64,000 nt of DNA from Thermoactinospora rubra (GTDB lineage Bacteria; Actinomycetota; Actinomycetes; Streptosporangiales; Streptosporangiaceae). The notes beneath the pieces were generated by a model. It was not told the origin of the DNA. It was given only the letters and a program-made list of their open reading frames with translations, and ran no database searches. Of this stretch, positions 15,813 to 25,187 are shown in pieces (within the stretch, counting starts at the first letter, position 1; each line of letters begins with the position of its first letter). Made by a program: the position numbers and the translations under genes. The stretch is taken from contig NZ_MSZZ01000011.1 in NCBI RefSeq assembly GCF_002093975.1, forward strand, positions 62,001 through 126,000. The letters run 5' to 3'.

Positions 15813-16841
15813 ATGAAGACGGTACGGATCACCGGCCCGCGCCGGTGCGAGCTGGCCGAAAAGCCGGACCCGGTCATCCGGCGGGACTACGTCCTGCTCA
15901 AGGTCGAGGTGGCGCCGATGTGCAACGAGTACCTCGCCTACCGGGACCAGGTCTACCTGGAGCGCAACCGCCCCGACTCGCTGGGGCACGAGATGGCGGG
16001 CGTGGTGGTGGACGCGCCCGAGGGCGCCTCTGTGCGGCCGGGCGACCGGGTCGTGGCCCTGTGCGGCTACCCGTGCGGCCGGTGCGAGCTGTGCCGCCGC
16101 GGCTACTACTCGCACTGCGCCCGCACCGAGGACCCGCTCGAGGTGTGCAAGAGCGAGTCCGGCGAGTGCGGCTTCGCCCAGTACGCCGTCAAGCCCCACT
16201 GGCTGTGCGTGAAGGTGCCCGACGGGATGCCGCTGGAGCACGCCGCCATGGCCTGCTGCGGGCTGGGTCCCACCTTCGGCGTGATGCAGCGCATGGGCGT
16301 GGAGGCCTTCCACACCGTGCTGATCACCGGGCTCGGCGCGGTCGGGCTGGGCGGCGTGGTCAACGCCCGCTTCCGCGGCGCCACCGTGATCGGGGTGGCG
16401 CGCACGCCGTACCGGGCCCGGCTGGCCCGCGAGCTGGGCTGCGACGTGGTCCTGGACCCGCGCGAGGGGAACGTGCGCGAGCGGATCATGGCGCTCACCG
16501 GCGGCGGCGTGGACTTCGCCATCGACTGCTCAGGCCAGCCGGACTACCAGCGCCTGTGCCTCGACGTCGTCGGGCGCCTGGGCGCCGTCGGCTTCCTGGC
16601 CGAGCCGGGCGAGCTCACGGTCCACGTGAACGACGATCTGGTGCAGAAGGGGGTGACGCTGATGGGCAGCCTGGACGTCAACCTCAACGACGCCTCCAGG
16701 CTGCTCCACATGATCGGCCGGATCCCCGACCAGATCGACCGGTTCGTCACCCACCGCTTCCCGCTCGGCCGGATCGCGGAGGCCTTCGAGCTGCAGAGCC
16801 GGTACGAGTGCGGCAAGGTCGTGCTGTACCCGTGGCGCTGA
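15813..16841 (+). CDS. Zinc-dependent alcohol dehydrogenase
   Basis: A 342-residue medium-chain dehydrogenase. GHE in SLGHEMAGVV marks the catalytic zinc region. The structural-zinc loop CGYPCGRCELCRRGYYSHC carries the expected cysteines, and GLGAVGLGG is the nucleotide-binding glycine motif. It resembles threonine/sorbitol-type dehydrogenases. It probably oxidises a side-chain alcohol of a pathway intermediate. It starts 20 nt after the amidinotransferase stop. Confidence 0.85.
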   Translation: MKTVRITGPRRCELAEKPDPVIRRDYVLLKVEVAPMCNEYLAYRDQVYLERNRPDSLGHEMAGVVVDAPEGASVRPGDRVVALCGYPCGRCELCRRGYYSHCARTEDPLEVCKSESGECGFAQYAVKPHWLCVKVPDGMPLEHAAMACCGLGPTFGVMQRMGVEAFHTVLITGLGAVGLGGVVNARFRGATVIGVARTPYRARLARELGCDVVLDPREGNVRERIMALTGGGVDFAIDCSGQPDYQRLCLDVVGRLGAVGFLAEPGELTVHVNDDLVQKGVTLMGSLDVNLNDASRLLHMIGRIPDQIDRFVTHRFPLGRIAEAFELQSRYECGKVVLYPWR

Positions 16842-16874
16842 GACCCGTGCGGATGAGACCCCTGGAGACGAGCC

Positions 16875-18356
16875 ATGAGCCTGGGCGCCCACCTGCTCGG
16901 GCTGGCGGCGCGCCACTCGCCGCTGGTCCGCGACACCCTGCGCCGCCACGCCGACGCCCCTCTCTCCGACCTGCTGGCCCGGCTGCGGCCCCGGCCAGCG
17001 GACCCGTGGCAGGACAGGGAGGACCTCTGGCGGGCCGTCGCGGACCAGACGGCGCTGTGGTACGGCCCGGCGGTGGCCCGCGAGGTCGTCGCCGACCTGC
17101 GGGAGCACCCGATCGTGCCGACGTCCAACCACTTCGGCGTGGACACCTTCGCCGACTCGGTCCAGGGGACGCTGCTGTTCGCCCTGCGGCCCGGCGCCCC
17201 CCGCAACGTCGTGGTGCTGGGCTTCGGCTCGGTCAGCATGAACAACCTGACCTACCCCATGGGGCTGCGGCTGTACGATCCGCGGCACGGTGACGCGGGC
17301 GCCGTGCCGCAGCGGCTGCCCGTCATGCCCAACCGCGACAAGCACCGCACCGTGCTCACGGCCCAGCCGTTCGACCTGGAGATGGTCACCCGGGCCCGGG
17401 CCCGGCTCGGGCGGATGCGGCGGGCCGGGGAGGTGACGGCGTTCTGCGAGCGCAGCGCCGCCGAGATCCTCGACGCCGAGTACGCCTCGGCACGGACCCT
17501 CTCGCTGCCGGCCCACGCCCTGCAGGCCATCCGCGTCAACGCCGGCCTGTGGCGGCGCATGTTCCGCGGCGCCCCGCCGGCCCGGCTCGTGCAGCTGGCG
17601 ATCGAGCCGATCTGCGCGGCCCTGCTGGACCGGGACCTGCGGGATCCCGGCAGCCTGGTCCACCAGCTGTTCTTCGTCCCCCGGGTGCGCGAGGCGCTGC
17701 TGGACGGCCTCGACGGCGCGCCGGCCTGCTGGTCGCGCGAGCCGTCCCGCGGCACGGTCTTCTTCTGGGGCCTGAGTACGGCGGGCCGCCGCGTCCCGCT
17801 GCGGCTGGACGGCGAGCTCCTCACCGGCGTGGACGAGCGCGGGCGGCGCCTGACCTGGAAGTTCCACCCCGACGAGCTGGTCCCGGCGCTGCGGGAGCAA
17901 CGGCTGCTGCCGTCGCTGTTCACGTGCTTCGCCGTCCTGGCCTTCGCCAGGGGGCTGGGCTGCGTCGGCGGCTACTACCAGGTCGGGTACCTGCCCGCCA
18001 TGCAACGCGGCATCGTCGCGGCGCTCGGCGTCGGCGAGGAGTTCCGCGACGTGGCCGACCGGGTCGCCCAGGTGCCCACCGGCCTGCACCTGGCGGGCGT
18101 CCAGGGGATCGCCAGGGCGCTGCCGGACGGCTCCCTCATCCCCGCCGGGCCGGTGGAGATCGCGGGAGCGGGCGGGCTGTCGGCCGCCGACCTGGACGCG
18201 CTCGGCTCGGTCCCGGTGCGCGAGGCCCACCTGGCGGCCTTCCCCGAGCTGCTGGACCACCTCGTGCCCGCCGCGGACCTGCCGGGCGGGTGGGCGCGCG
18301 CCCTCGCGGCGGAGAACGGCACGGCCTGCCGGGGGGTCGTCCGGTTCGAGGCGTGA
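16875..18356 (+). CDS. Unrecognised 493-residue protein, last plus-strand gene of the cluster
   Basis: I do not recognise this protein. It is soluble, has no signal peptide or clear membrane segment, and shows no Walker, Rossmann glycine, PLP-lysine or 2-His-carboxylate motif that I can defend. Notable local blocks are VPTSNHFGVDTFADSVQGTL (about 88-107), VVVLGFGSVSMNNL, LPVMPNRDKHRT and CVGGYYQVGYLPAMQ near the C-terminus. Those blocks are rich in Asn, His, Asp and Gly, so it is likely an enzyme. It has ordinary codon use and follows the alcohol dehydrogenase by 33 nt, so it is probably part of the pathway. Confidence 0.75.
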   Translation: MSLGAHLLGLAARHSPLVRDTLRRHADAPLSDLLARLRPRPADPWQDREDLWRAVADQTALWYGPAVAREVVADLREHPIVPTSNHFGVDTFADSVQGTLLFALRPGAPRNVVVLGFGSVSMNNLTYPMGLRLYDPRHGDAGAVPQRLPVMPNRDKHRTVLTAQPFDLEMVTRARARLGRMRRAGEVTAFCERSAAEILDAEYASARTLSLPAHALQAIRVNAGLWRRMFRGAPPARLVQLAIEPICAALLDRDLRDPGSLVHQLFFVPRVREALLDGLDGAPACWSREPSRGTVFFWGLSTAGRRVPLRLDGELLTGVDERGRRLTWKFHPDELVPALREQRLLPSLFTCFAVLAFARGLGCVGGYYQVGYLPAMQRGIVAALGVGEEFRDVADRVAQVPTGLHLAGVQGIARALPDGSLIPAGPVEIAGAGGLSAADLDALGSVPVREAHLAAFPELLDHLVPAADLPGGWARALAAENGTACRGVVRFEA

Positions 18357-18361
18357 ACCGG

Positions 18362-18388
18362 GCGCGAGGGCGTCAGGACGCCCTGCGC
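18362..18388. terminator. Bidirectional hairpin between convergent genes
   Basis: AGGGCGT (18367-18373), a 4-nt loop and ACGCCCT (18378-18384) form a perfect 7-bp stem, extendable by flanking CGCG/GCGCG with one bulge. It overlaps the SARP stop codon and separates the plus-strand cluster run from the minus-strand regulator operon. Confidence 0.6.
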
Positions 18389-19149
18389 GCGGGCACGCCC
18401 ACCGACAGCAGCTCGCGGTACAGCTCCTGCAGCTCCGGCGAGGGGGCCAGCCCCAGCTCCTCATCCAGCCTGCGGCGCAGGGCGTGGTAGACCTCCAGCG
18501 CCTCGCCGCGCCGGTGGGAGCGGCCCAGAGCGGTGATGAGCTGCCCGTGGAACCACTCGTTGAAGGGGTAGACGGCGACCAGGAGCCGCAGCTCGGCGAT
18601 GAGGTCGCGGTGCCGGCCCAGCGCCAGGTCCGCCTGGATGCGCAGCTCCAGGGCACGCACCCGCTCCTCCTCCAGCGCCACCGCGTGGCCCTGCAGCACC
18701 GGCCCGGGGATCACGTCGGCCAGCGCCGGCCCGCTCCACAGGTCCAGCGCCTCGCGGAGCACGGCGGCCGCCCGCGCGGCGTCGCCGTCCTCCAGCAGCC
18801 GCCTGCCGCGCCGGGCCAGCCGCTCGAAGACGAAGGCGTCGACGTCGGCCTGGCCGGCCCGCAGCAGGTAGCCCGGCGGCCTGGTCTGGATCGGCTCCTC
18901 GCCGCGGCGGCACAGCCCGTCGCGTTCCATCAGCTTGCGCAGCTGGTACACGTAGGTGTGCAGGGTGGTCTGCGCGCTCTTGGGCGGGTCGTCGCCCCAC
19001 AGCTCCTGGACCAGCAGGTCGGTGGGCACGATCTGGTTCGCCCGCAGCACCAGCAGGGCCAGCACCTGCCGCAGCTTGTGCGGGGTCGGCGTGCAGGACC
19101 GGCCGTCGTGGGCGATCTCCAAAGGGCCGAGGACCTTGAACGTCGCCAT
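18373..19149 (-). CDS. SARP-family pathway-specific activator
   Basis: A 258-residue SARP. The N-terminal OmpR-type winged-helix (VLGPLEI, LRQVLALLVLRAN, TLHTYVYQLRKLM) precedes the bacterial transcriptional activation domain (ADVDAFVFERLARRG to the C-terminus). It is the likely activator of this cluster. The ATG at 19149 is preferred over the one at 19161 because GGAGGT lies 5 nt before it. It is downstream of the HMGL-like gene in the same minus-strand transcript. Candidate binding repeats occur at 13797 and 20467. Confidence 0.9.
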   Translation of the reverse strand: MATFKVLGPLEIAHDGRSCTPTPHKLRQVLALLVLRANQIVPTDLLVQELWGDDPPKSAQTTLHTYVYQLRKLMERDGLCRRGEEPIQTRPPGYLLRAGQADVDAFVFERLARRGRRLLEDGDAARAAAVLREALDLWSGPALADVIPGPVLQGHAVALEEERVRALELRIQADLALGRHRDLIAELRLLVAVYPFNEWFHGQLITALGRSHRRGEALEVYHALRRRLDEELGLAPSPELQELYRELLSVGVPARRAS

Positions 19150-19168
19150 GGTGACCTCCATGCCACAC

Positions 19169-20419
<1,251 letters not shown>

Positions 20420-20466
20420 GCGGTGGCGCACCTTTCTCGGGCGGGATCAGCGAGTCGATCTGGACG

Positions 20467-20484
20467 GCTCGAAGCTAGCTCGCC
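20467..20484. promoter_or_regulatory. Candidate SARP-binding direct repeat in the divergent promoter
   Basis: GCTCGAA at 20467 and GCTCGCC at 20478 are direct heptamers 11 bp apart in the 168-bp region between the HMGL-like and UbiA genes. Periodicity and core match the pair at 13797. A site here would allow the SARP to activate its own operon, or the UbiA gene. Confidence 0.42.
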
Positions 20485-20575
20485 CCGGCCTGGGCCAACA
20501 ATGGGAACTCCCCCAAAGACCGCGCCGGCTCCACCGAAAGGTGTAATCCGGGTGGTGCATCTCGTCTCGCGCCCC

Positions 20576-20581
20576 CATAAT
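20576..20581 (+). promoter_or_regulatory. Leaderless -10 element for the UbiA gene
   Basis: CATAAT is followed by exactly 6 nt and the ATG at 20588. Transcription would start at the A of the start codon. No convincing -35. Confidence 0.45.
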
Positions 20582-20587
20582 CGCGCC

Positions 20588-21460
20588 ATGCCCGGCGTTC
20601 TGGCGCTGTGCCTGCTGGAGGCGCGGCCGTCCGTGCTGGGCGTGTTCATGCTCAGGTTCGGCGCGGGAGCCGTGCTGGCCGGCGCCGGCGACCTCGGGGG
20701 CGTGCTCGCCGGCGGCCTGGCCTGGGCGTCGGCGGTGTTCTTCGCCTACCTGTTCAACGGGGTGACCGACGTCGCCGAGGACCGCGTGAACCACCCATCC
20801 AGGCCCATCGCCAGTGGCCGGCTGGCCCCCGCCACGGCGGCGCGGGTGGCCTTCGGCGCGGCGGCGTTGTCCGTCGCGGCGGGGCTGGCGGCCGGCCCGG
20901 CGGTCGCGGCCATGGTCGTGGCGCTGCTCCTTCTGGGGTACGCCTACTCGGCACCGCCCCTGCTCCTCAAGCGCCGCCCCCTGACCAGCGCCGCGACGGC
21001 GGTCACGGCCGGGCTGCTGAGCTACGCGGCCGGTTTCACGGCCGCCGGCGGCGGGCCCGCCGAGCTCGCCCGCTCCCCTGTCGTGGCCTTCGCCCTGGCC
21101 ATGTCGCTGTGGATGGGGCTGGTGGGCGCCCCGGCCAAGGACCTGCCCGACGCCGAGGGCGACGCCGCGGCGGGCCGGCGGGGCATGGTCGCCAGGTACG
21201 GCGAGGCCGGCACCCGCATCGCCCTCATCGTGGCCGCCTGCGCGCTCGCCGTCTGCCTCGACGTGGTGAGCGCGCGCCTGCTGCCCCGGCTGGCGTGGAG
21301 CGCCCTCGCCCTGTCGGCGGGGGCCGTCTGGGTGGCGGTGCTGGCGGCGGCGAGCGGGCCGGGGAGCCGCCGGCCGTACCGCGGGTTCATGGCCACGCAG
21401 TACGCGGCGCATCTGACCCTTCTGTTGCCGCTTCCCGACAGCTTGGGTCATGATGTGTGA
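20588..21460 (+). CDS. UbiA-family prenyltransferase
   Basis: A 290-residue integral membrane protein with about 8-9 hydrophobic segments. The first aspartate motif appears as NGVTDVAED and the second as DLPDAEGD, both needed for Mg-prenyl-diphosphate binding. The loop after the first motif (NHPSRPIASGRL) is typical of the family. Substrate unknown: a lipid quinone or heme pathway, or a specialised metabolite. It may be outside the cluster. It has no ribosome-binding site, in line with a leaderless transcript. Confidence 0.85.
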   Translation: MPGVLALCLLEARPSVLGVFMLRFGAGAVLAGAGDLGGVLAGGLAWASAVFFAYLFNGVTDVAEDRVNHPSRPIASGRLAPATAARVAFGAAALSVAAGLAAGPAVAAMVVALLLLGYAYSAPPLLLKRRPLTSAATAVTAGLLSYAAGFTAAGGGPAELARSPVVAFALAMSLWMGLVGAPAKDLPDAEGDAAAGRRGMVARYGEAGTRIALIVAACALAVCLDVVSARLLPRLAWSALALSAGAVWVAVLAAASGPGSRRPYRGFMATQYAAHLTLLLPLPDSLGHDV

Positions 21461-21495
21461 CGTTCGGGCTGTCACCTCTACGGGGAGGGGCCCGC

Positions 21496-22596
21496 GTGGA
21501 CGGGCACGTGTACGACCGCGACCAGCCGTCACGGTATGCCCTGGCCGATCACCTCGACGCCGAGCGTCCCGCCATCCTGGCCGCCTACCGGGCCCGGCTG
21601 GAGGCCATCCACAGCCCGCTGGTCGGCGATCCGCTGGCCTGGCCCCAGGTGCTCGCCCACGCCGACTCCACGATCACCGACGTCGTGCGCGGCGTGCGCG
21701 CGGGCCGTGCCGACATGGACGACGCCTACAAGCTGCTGGCCTGGGACATCGGCACCGACCGGGCGGCCAGGCGGTTACATCCGCAGGCGTCGCTGCGCGC
21801 GGCGACGGTGCTGGTCGAGGTGGTGATGGAGGCCGCCACCCGGCACGTGCGCGGCCGGGAGCCCGCGCCGGAGCTGCTCGGCCTGGTGGCCCTGGCGCTC
21901 AACGAAAGCGTCGTCATGCGCATCCACGAGGCGTCGCTCGCGCACTCCTCCCGGCTGCTGCACGAGATCAACGCCGCGCACATCGAGGAACGCCGGCGCA
22001 TCGCCAGGGACCTGCACGACCGGGTCGGCACCGGGCTCGGCGTCGCCCACCAGCAGCTCGAACTGGTCGACCGGTACCGGTCCACCGACCCGGCCAAGGC
22101 GCTGCACCGGCTGGAGGTCGCCCACCAGGCCATCCAGGACACCATGGCGAGCCTGCGCTCGATCACCTCCGACCTGCGCATGGACGAGCCGGTGCACAGC
22201 CTGGAGCAGGCGCTCAGGACGTTCATGGACACGATCGCGCCCAAGGACACGCGGGTACGGCTGCGCGTCAACGGCGACGAGGCGTGGGCCTCCCCGGCGG
22301 TGCGGGACGAGGCGTTCCTGATCATCCGGGAGGCGGTGCGCAACGCCGTCACCCACGGCTCCCCCTCCATGCTGCTGGTCAGCGTGGACATCGCCCCGCA
22401 CGAGCTGCACGCCACCGTGGAGGACGACGGGCGCGGGTTCGACCCCAGCCGGGTCCGCCACTCCTCGGGCGTGGGCCTGGCCTCCATGCGGGAGCGCGCC
22501 GAGCTGCTGGGCGGCCGGGTCACGGTGACGACGCAGGTCGACCGCGGCACCCACATGGAACTCGTCGTACCGCTGTCGGAGCGTCGTGATGGATGA
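21496..22596 (+). CDS. Soluble DesK/NarX-type sensor histidine kinase
   Basis: A 366-residue kinase with no membrane segment. Residues 1-160 are an all-helical domain of unknown type (RsbR-like arrangement possible). The H-box is ERRRIARDLHDRVG, followed by a HATPase_c domain with REAVRNAVTHG and DDGRGFD. It should sense an internal signal. The GTG at 21496 has GGGGAGGGG 5 nt upstream; the in-frame GTG at 21457 overlaps the UbiA stop and has no such site. A TTA codon lies at 21775. GTGAC-9 nt-GTCAC flanks 21457-21475. It overlaps the regulator gene by 8 bp. Confidence 0.85.
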   Translation: MDGHVYDRDQPSRYALADHLDAERPAILAAYRARLEAIHSPLVGDPLAWPQVLAHADSTITDVVRGVRAGRADMDDAYKLLAWDIGTDRAARRLHPQASLRAATVLVEVVMEAATRHVRGREPAPELLGLVALALNESVVMRIHEASLAHSSRLLHEINAAHIEERRRIARDLHDRVGTGLGVAHQQLELVDRYRSTDPAKALHRLEVAHQAIQDTMASLRSITSDLRMDEPVHSLEQALRTFMDTIAPKDTRVRLRVNGDEAWASPAVRDEAFLIIREAVRNAVTHGSPSMLLVSVDIAPHELHATVEDDGRGFDPSRVRHSSGVGLASMRERAELLGGRVTVTTQVDRGTHMELVVPLSERRDG

Positions 22597-23236
22597 CCGC
22601 ACCACCGTCCTCATCGTGGACGATCACGCCCTGTTCAGGGAGGGCCTGCAGGAGCTGCTGGAGGGCGACGGCGACATCGCGGTGGTGGGCCAGGCGGGCG
22701 ACAGCGCCGCCGCCGTCGCGCTGGCCGAACGGCACAAGCCGCACGTCGTGCTGCTGGATGTGGAGATCCCGGGCGACGACGTCACCACCACGGTCAGCCG
22801 GATCCAGGCCGCCTCCCCGCGCTCCCAAGTGATCATCCTGAGCATGTACGACGGGCCGTACCTGGTGCAGCGCCTGCTGACCCAGAACATCCGCGGCTAC
22901 CTGCTCAAGAGCGTACGGCGGGCGGAGCTCCTCGCGGCCGTCCACGCCGCGCGGGCCGACCACGACCGGGTGATCCTGGCGGTCTCGCGGGAGAGCCTGG
23001 CCCAGGTGCAGGGCGCCGCCGCGGCCCCGCTGTCGGCGCGCGAGCAGCAGGTGCTCGAGCTGGTGGCCGAGGCGCTGAGCAACGGGCAGATCGCCACCCG
23101 GCTGGGCCTCACCGAGGCCACCGTGAAGCGGCACCTGCGCAACGTCTTCGTCAAGCTGGGGGCCGTGTCGCGGGTGGACGCGGTGAACAAGGCGGTGGCG
23201 GCGAACCTCATCAAGCCGCCGTCCACCCACCCGTGA
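22589..23236 (+). CDS. NarL/LuxR-family response regulator
   Basis: A 215-residue regulator. The receiver domain begins VLIVDDHALFREG, with the phosphoacceptor Asp in VLLDVEIPG. A LuxR-type helix-turn-helix follows (LSAREQQVLELVAEALSNGQIATRLGL). Partner of the overlapping soluble kinase. Its targets could be the upstream UbiA gene or the cluster. Confidence 0.9.
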   Translation: MDDRTTVLIVDDHALFREGLQELLEGDGDIAVVGQAGDSAAAVALAERHKPHVVLLDVEIPGDDVTTTVSRIQAASPRSQVIILSMYDGPYLVQRLLTQNIRGYLLKSVRRAELLAAVHAARADHDRVILAVSRESLAQVQGAAAAPLSAREQQVLELVAEALSNGQIATRLGLTEATVKRHLRNVFVKLGAVSRVDAVNKAVAANLIKPPSTHP

Positions 23237-23255
23237 GGGGGCTCAGTCCCACGGG
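23230..23255. terminator. Bidirectional hairpin between convergent genes
   Basis: CCCGTG (23230-23235) pairs with CACGGG (23250-23255), with extra GG/CC pairing across a bulge. It spans the stop codons of the response regulator and the aldo/keto-reductase-like gene, which end 6 bp apart. Confidence 0.45.
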
Positions 23256-24148
23256 AACAGGCCGTCCAGGCCGGCCAGGTCGGCGTCGACGGCCGCCGCG
23301 GAGACGTTCATCTCCAGGTGGACCCGGCTGCGGGTGCTGGGGATCGGCACGACGTCCCCGCCCCGCGCCAGCAGCCACGCCAGGGCCAGGCGGCCCAGGC
23401 CCAGGTGGAGGCGGGCGGCCGTCTCCTCGGCCGGGCGCAGAGCCCGCAGGCCGCGCTCGATCGCGTACGGCTCGAAGCGGGGGTCGCCGTGCCGTACGTC
23501 GCCCTCGGCCAGCTGGGCGGCGGAGCGGATGGTCCCGGCGAGGAAGCCCCGCCCCAGCGGGCGGCAGGCCACCACGCCGATCCGGTGCTCCCGCGCGGCG
23601 GGCAGGCGGTCCAGCTCGGCCTGGCGCCGCCACAGCGAGTACTCGCACGCGATCACCGAGACCGGCTGCTCGGCGGCGGCGCGCCGGATCTGCTCGGCCG
23701 ACGGCTCCGACAGCCCGATGTGCCGGACCTTCCCGGCCGCGACCAGGGCGGCGAGCTCGCCGACGCCCTCCTCGACCGGCCGCCGCCACGTGGCGCAGTC
23801 CAGGTAGTACACGTCGATGTGGTCCACGCCGAACCGGCGCAAGGCCGCGTCGCACGCCCCGGCCAGGCCCTGCCGCCGCCCGTCCGCGCGGGCCAGCGCC
23901 GCGAGCACGACCCGGTCGCGGCGCCCGGCGATGGCCCGGCCCACCAGCCGCTCGACCTCGCTGCCGGGGAAGCTGCCGGGAAACCGCGCGGTCGCGTCCA
24001 GCATGGTGACGCCGAGATCCAGGGCGTGGCGGATGACGCGGACGCTCTCCCGGGCGTCCGCGGGCCCGTAGGCGCCGGTGAACGCCGCCGTGCCCAGGCC
24101 GATGGCCGAGGAGACCAGGCCGTGGCGGCCCAGCGTCCTGGCGTCCAT
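23243..24148 (-). CDS. Aldo/keto-reductase-fold protein lacking the catalytic tetrad
   Basis: A 301-residue protein with the AKR barrel signatures (LGLGTAAF-like start, AGKVRHIGLSE, GVVACRPLGRGFLAG). Asp51 of the tetrad is present. The Tyr is Phe56 (DATARFPG), the Lys position is Leu85 (VVLAAL instead of xxATK), and the catalytic His is Asp117 (YYLDC instead of YxLHR). Normal NADPH-dependent carbonyl reduction seems unlikely. It could be a binding or regulatory protein, or an enzyme with new chemistry. Monocistronic and convergent with the response regulator. Confidence 0.8.
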   Translation of the reverse strand: MDARTLGRHGLVSSAIGLGTAAFTGAYGPADARESVRVIRHALDLGVTMLDATARFPGSFPGSEVERLVGRAIAGRRDRVVLAALARADGRRQGLAGACDAALRRFGVDHIDVYYLDCATWRRPVEEGVGELAALVAAGKVRHIGLSEPSAEQIRRAAAEQPVSVIACEYSLWRRQAELDRLPAAREHRIGVVACRPLGRGFLAGTIRSAAQLAEGDVRHGDPRFEPYAIERGLRALRPAEETAARLHLGLGRLALAWLLARGGDVVPIPSTRSRVHLEMNVSAAAVDADLAGLDGLFPWD

Positions 24149-24287
24149 CGCCTAGGAGGCCGCCCGCGGCGGTGGGCCGAGTCCCGCCGCGCCGAGGTCG
24201 AGCAGGCGGTACGTCACGCCCCCACGATGGGCAGGCGGGATCGAGTCCCGGTGGATTTCCGCTGGTTTCCCGGAGCGCGCCGGAAGG

Positions 24288-24318
24288 GTGTCCGTCGATC
24301 GGTGGACACCGGTGTCCA
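24288..24318. promoter_or_regulatory. Palindromic operator upstream of an ABC/two-component operon
   Basis: TGGACACCGGTGTCCA (24303-24318) is a perfect 16-bp palindrome ending 47 bp before the ABC ATPase start. A further half-site GTGTCC lies at 24288-24293. Three spaced GTGTCC/GGACAC half-sites suggest binding of a dimeric LuxR-type regulator, plausibly the one encoded at 27138-27755. Confidence 0.55.
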
Positions 24319-24365
24319 TCCGTCGCACGTGCCGCCGCCACCCGTCCTCCCGGCACCGTTGAGGC

Positions 24366-25187
24366 ATGGAGATCGCAGTGAGCGTGCGCGGCCTGACCAA
24401 GCGCTACGGGCAGGTCGAGGCGGTGCGCGGCATCGACCTGGAGATCCGGGCCGGGGAGACCTTCGCCATCCTCGGCCCGAACGGAGCCGGCAAGTCCACC
24501 ACGGTGGAGATCCTGGAGGGGCACCGCGGCAGGGACGGCGGCGAGGTGCGCGTGCTGGGCGTGGACCCGCGGCGGCCCACCCGGCGATGGCGGGCCAGGA
24601 TCGGCATCGTCCCCCAGGAGGCCCAGGACGTGGCCGAGGTGACCGTGCGGGAGGCCGTCCGGCACTTCGCCGGGTTCTACCCCGATCCTCTCGACCCCGA
24701 CGAGGTCATCGAGCAGGCCGGCCTGACCGAGAGCGCGGACCGGCGCGTCAGCCGGCTCTCGGGCGGCCAGCGGCGGCGGCTCGACGTCGCGCTCGCCGTG
24801 GTCGGCCGGCCCGAGCTGCTCTTCCTCGACGAGCCCACCACCGGGTTCGACCCCGAGGCGCGCCGCCGGTTCTGGGACCTCATCAAGCGGCTGCCCGGCA
24901 CCAAGGTGCTGACCACCCACTACCTGGAGGAGGCCGAGGTCCTGGCCGACCGCGTCGCGGTGATCGCCAAAGGCCGGGTCGTGGGCGAGGGCGACCCGGC
25001 CACGCTGGGCGGCCGTGCCCAGGCCAAGACCCTCGTGAGGTGGGCGGACGGCGAGGTGCGCACCGACAGCCCCACCGCGACCGTGGCCGAGCTCACCGCC
25101 CGCTACGGCGGCGACATCCCGGGCCTGACCGTGACCCGCCCCACCCTGGAGGACACCTACCTGCGCCTGATCGAGGAGGCGGTATGA
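24366..25187 (+). CDS. ABC-2 exporter ATP-binding subunit
   Basis: A 273-residue CcmA/DrrA-type ATPase. Walker A GPNGAGKST, signature LSGGQRRRLDVA, Walker B LLFLDEPTTG and a following switch His (TTHY) are all intact. It powers export through the permease encoded by the next gene, which overlaps it by 4 bp. First gene of a four-gene operon: ATPase, permease, kinase, regulator. Such modules usually respond to and expel membrane-active compounds or lipids. Confidence 0.93.
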   Translation: MEIAVSVRGLTKRYGQVEAVRGIDLEIRAGETFAILGPNGAGKSTTVEILEGHRGRDGGEVRVLGVDPRRPTRRWRARIGIVPQEAQDVAEVTVREAVRHFAGFYPDPLDPDEVIEQAGLTESADRRVSRLSGGQRRRLDVALAVVGRPELLFLDEPTTGFDPEARRRFWDLIKRLPGTKVLTTHYLEEAEVLADRVAVIAKGRVVGEGDPATLGGRAQAKTLVRWADGEVRTDSPTATVAELTARYGGDIPGLTVTRPTLEDTYLRLIEEAV

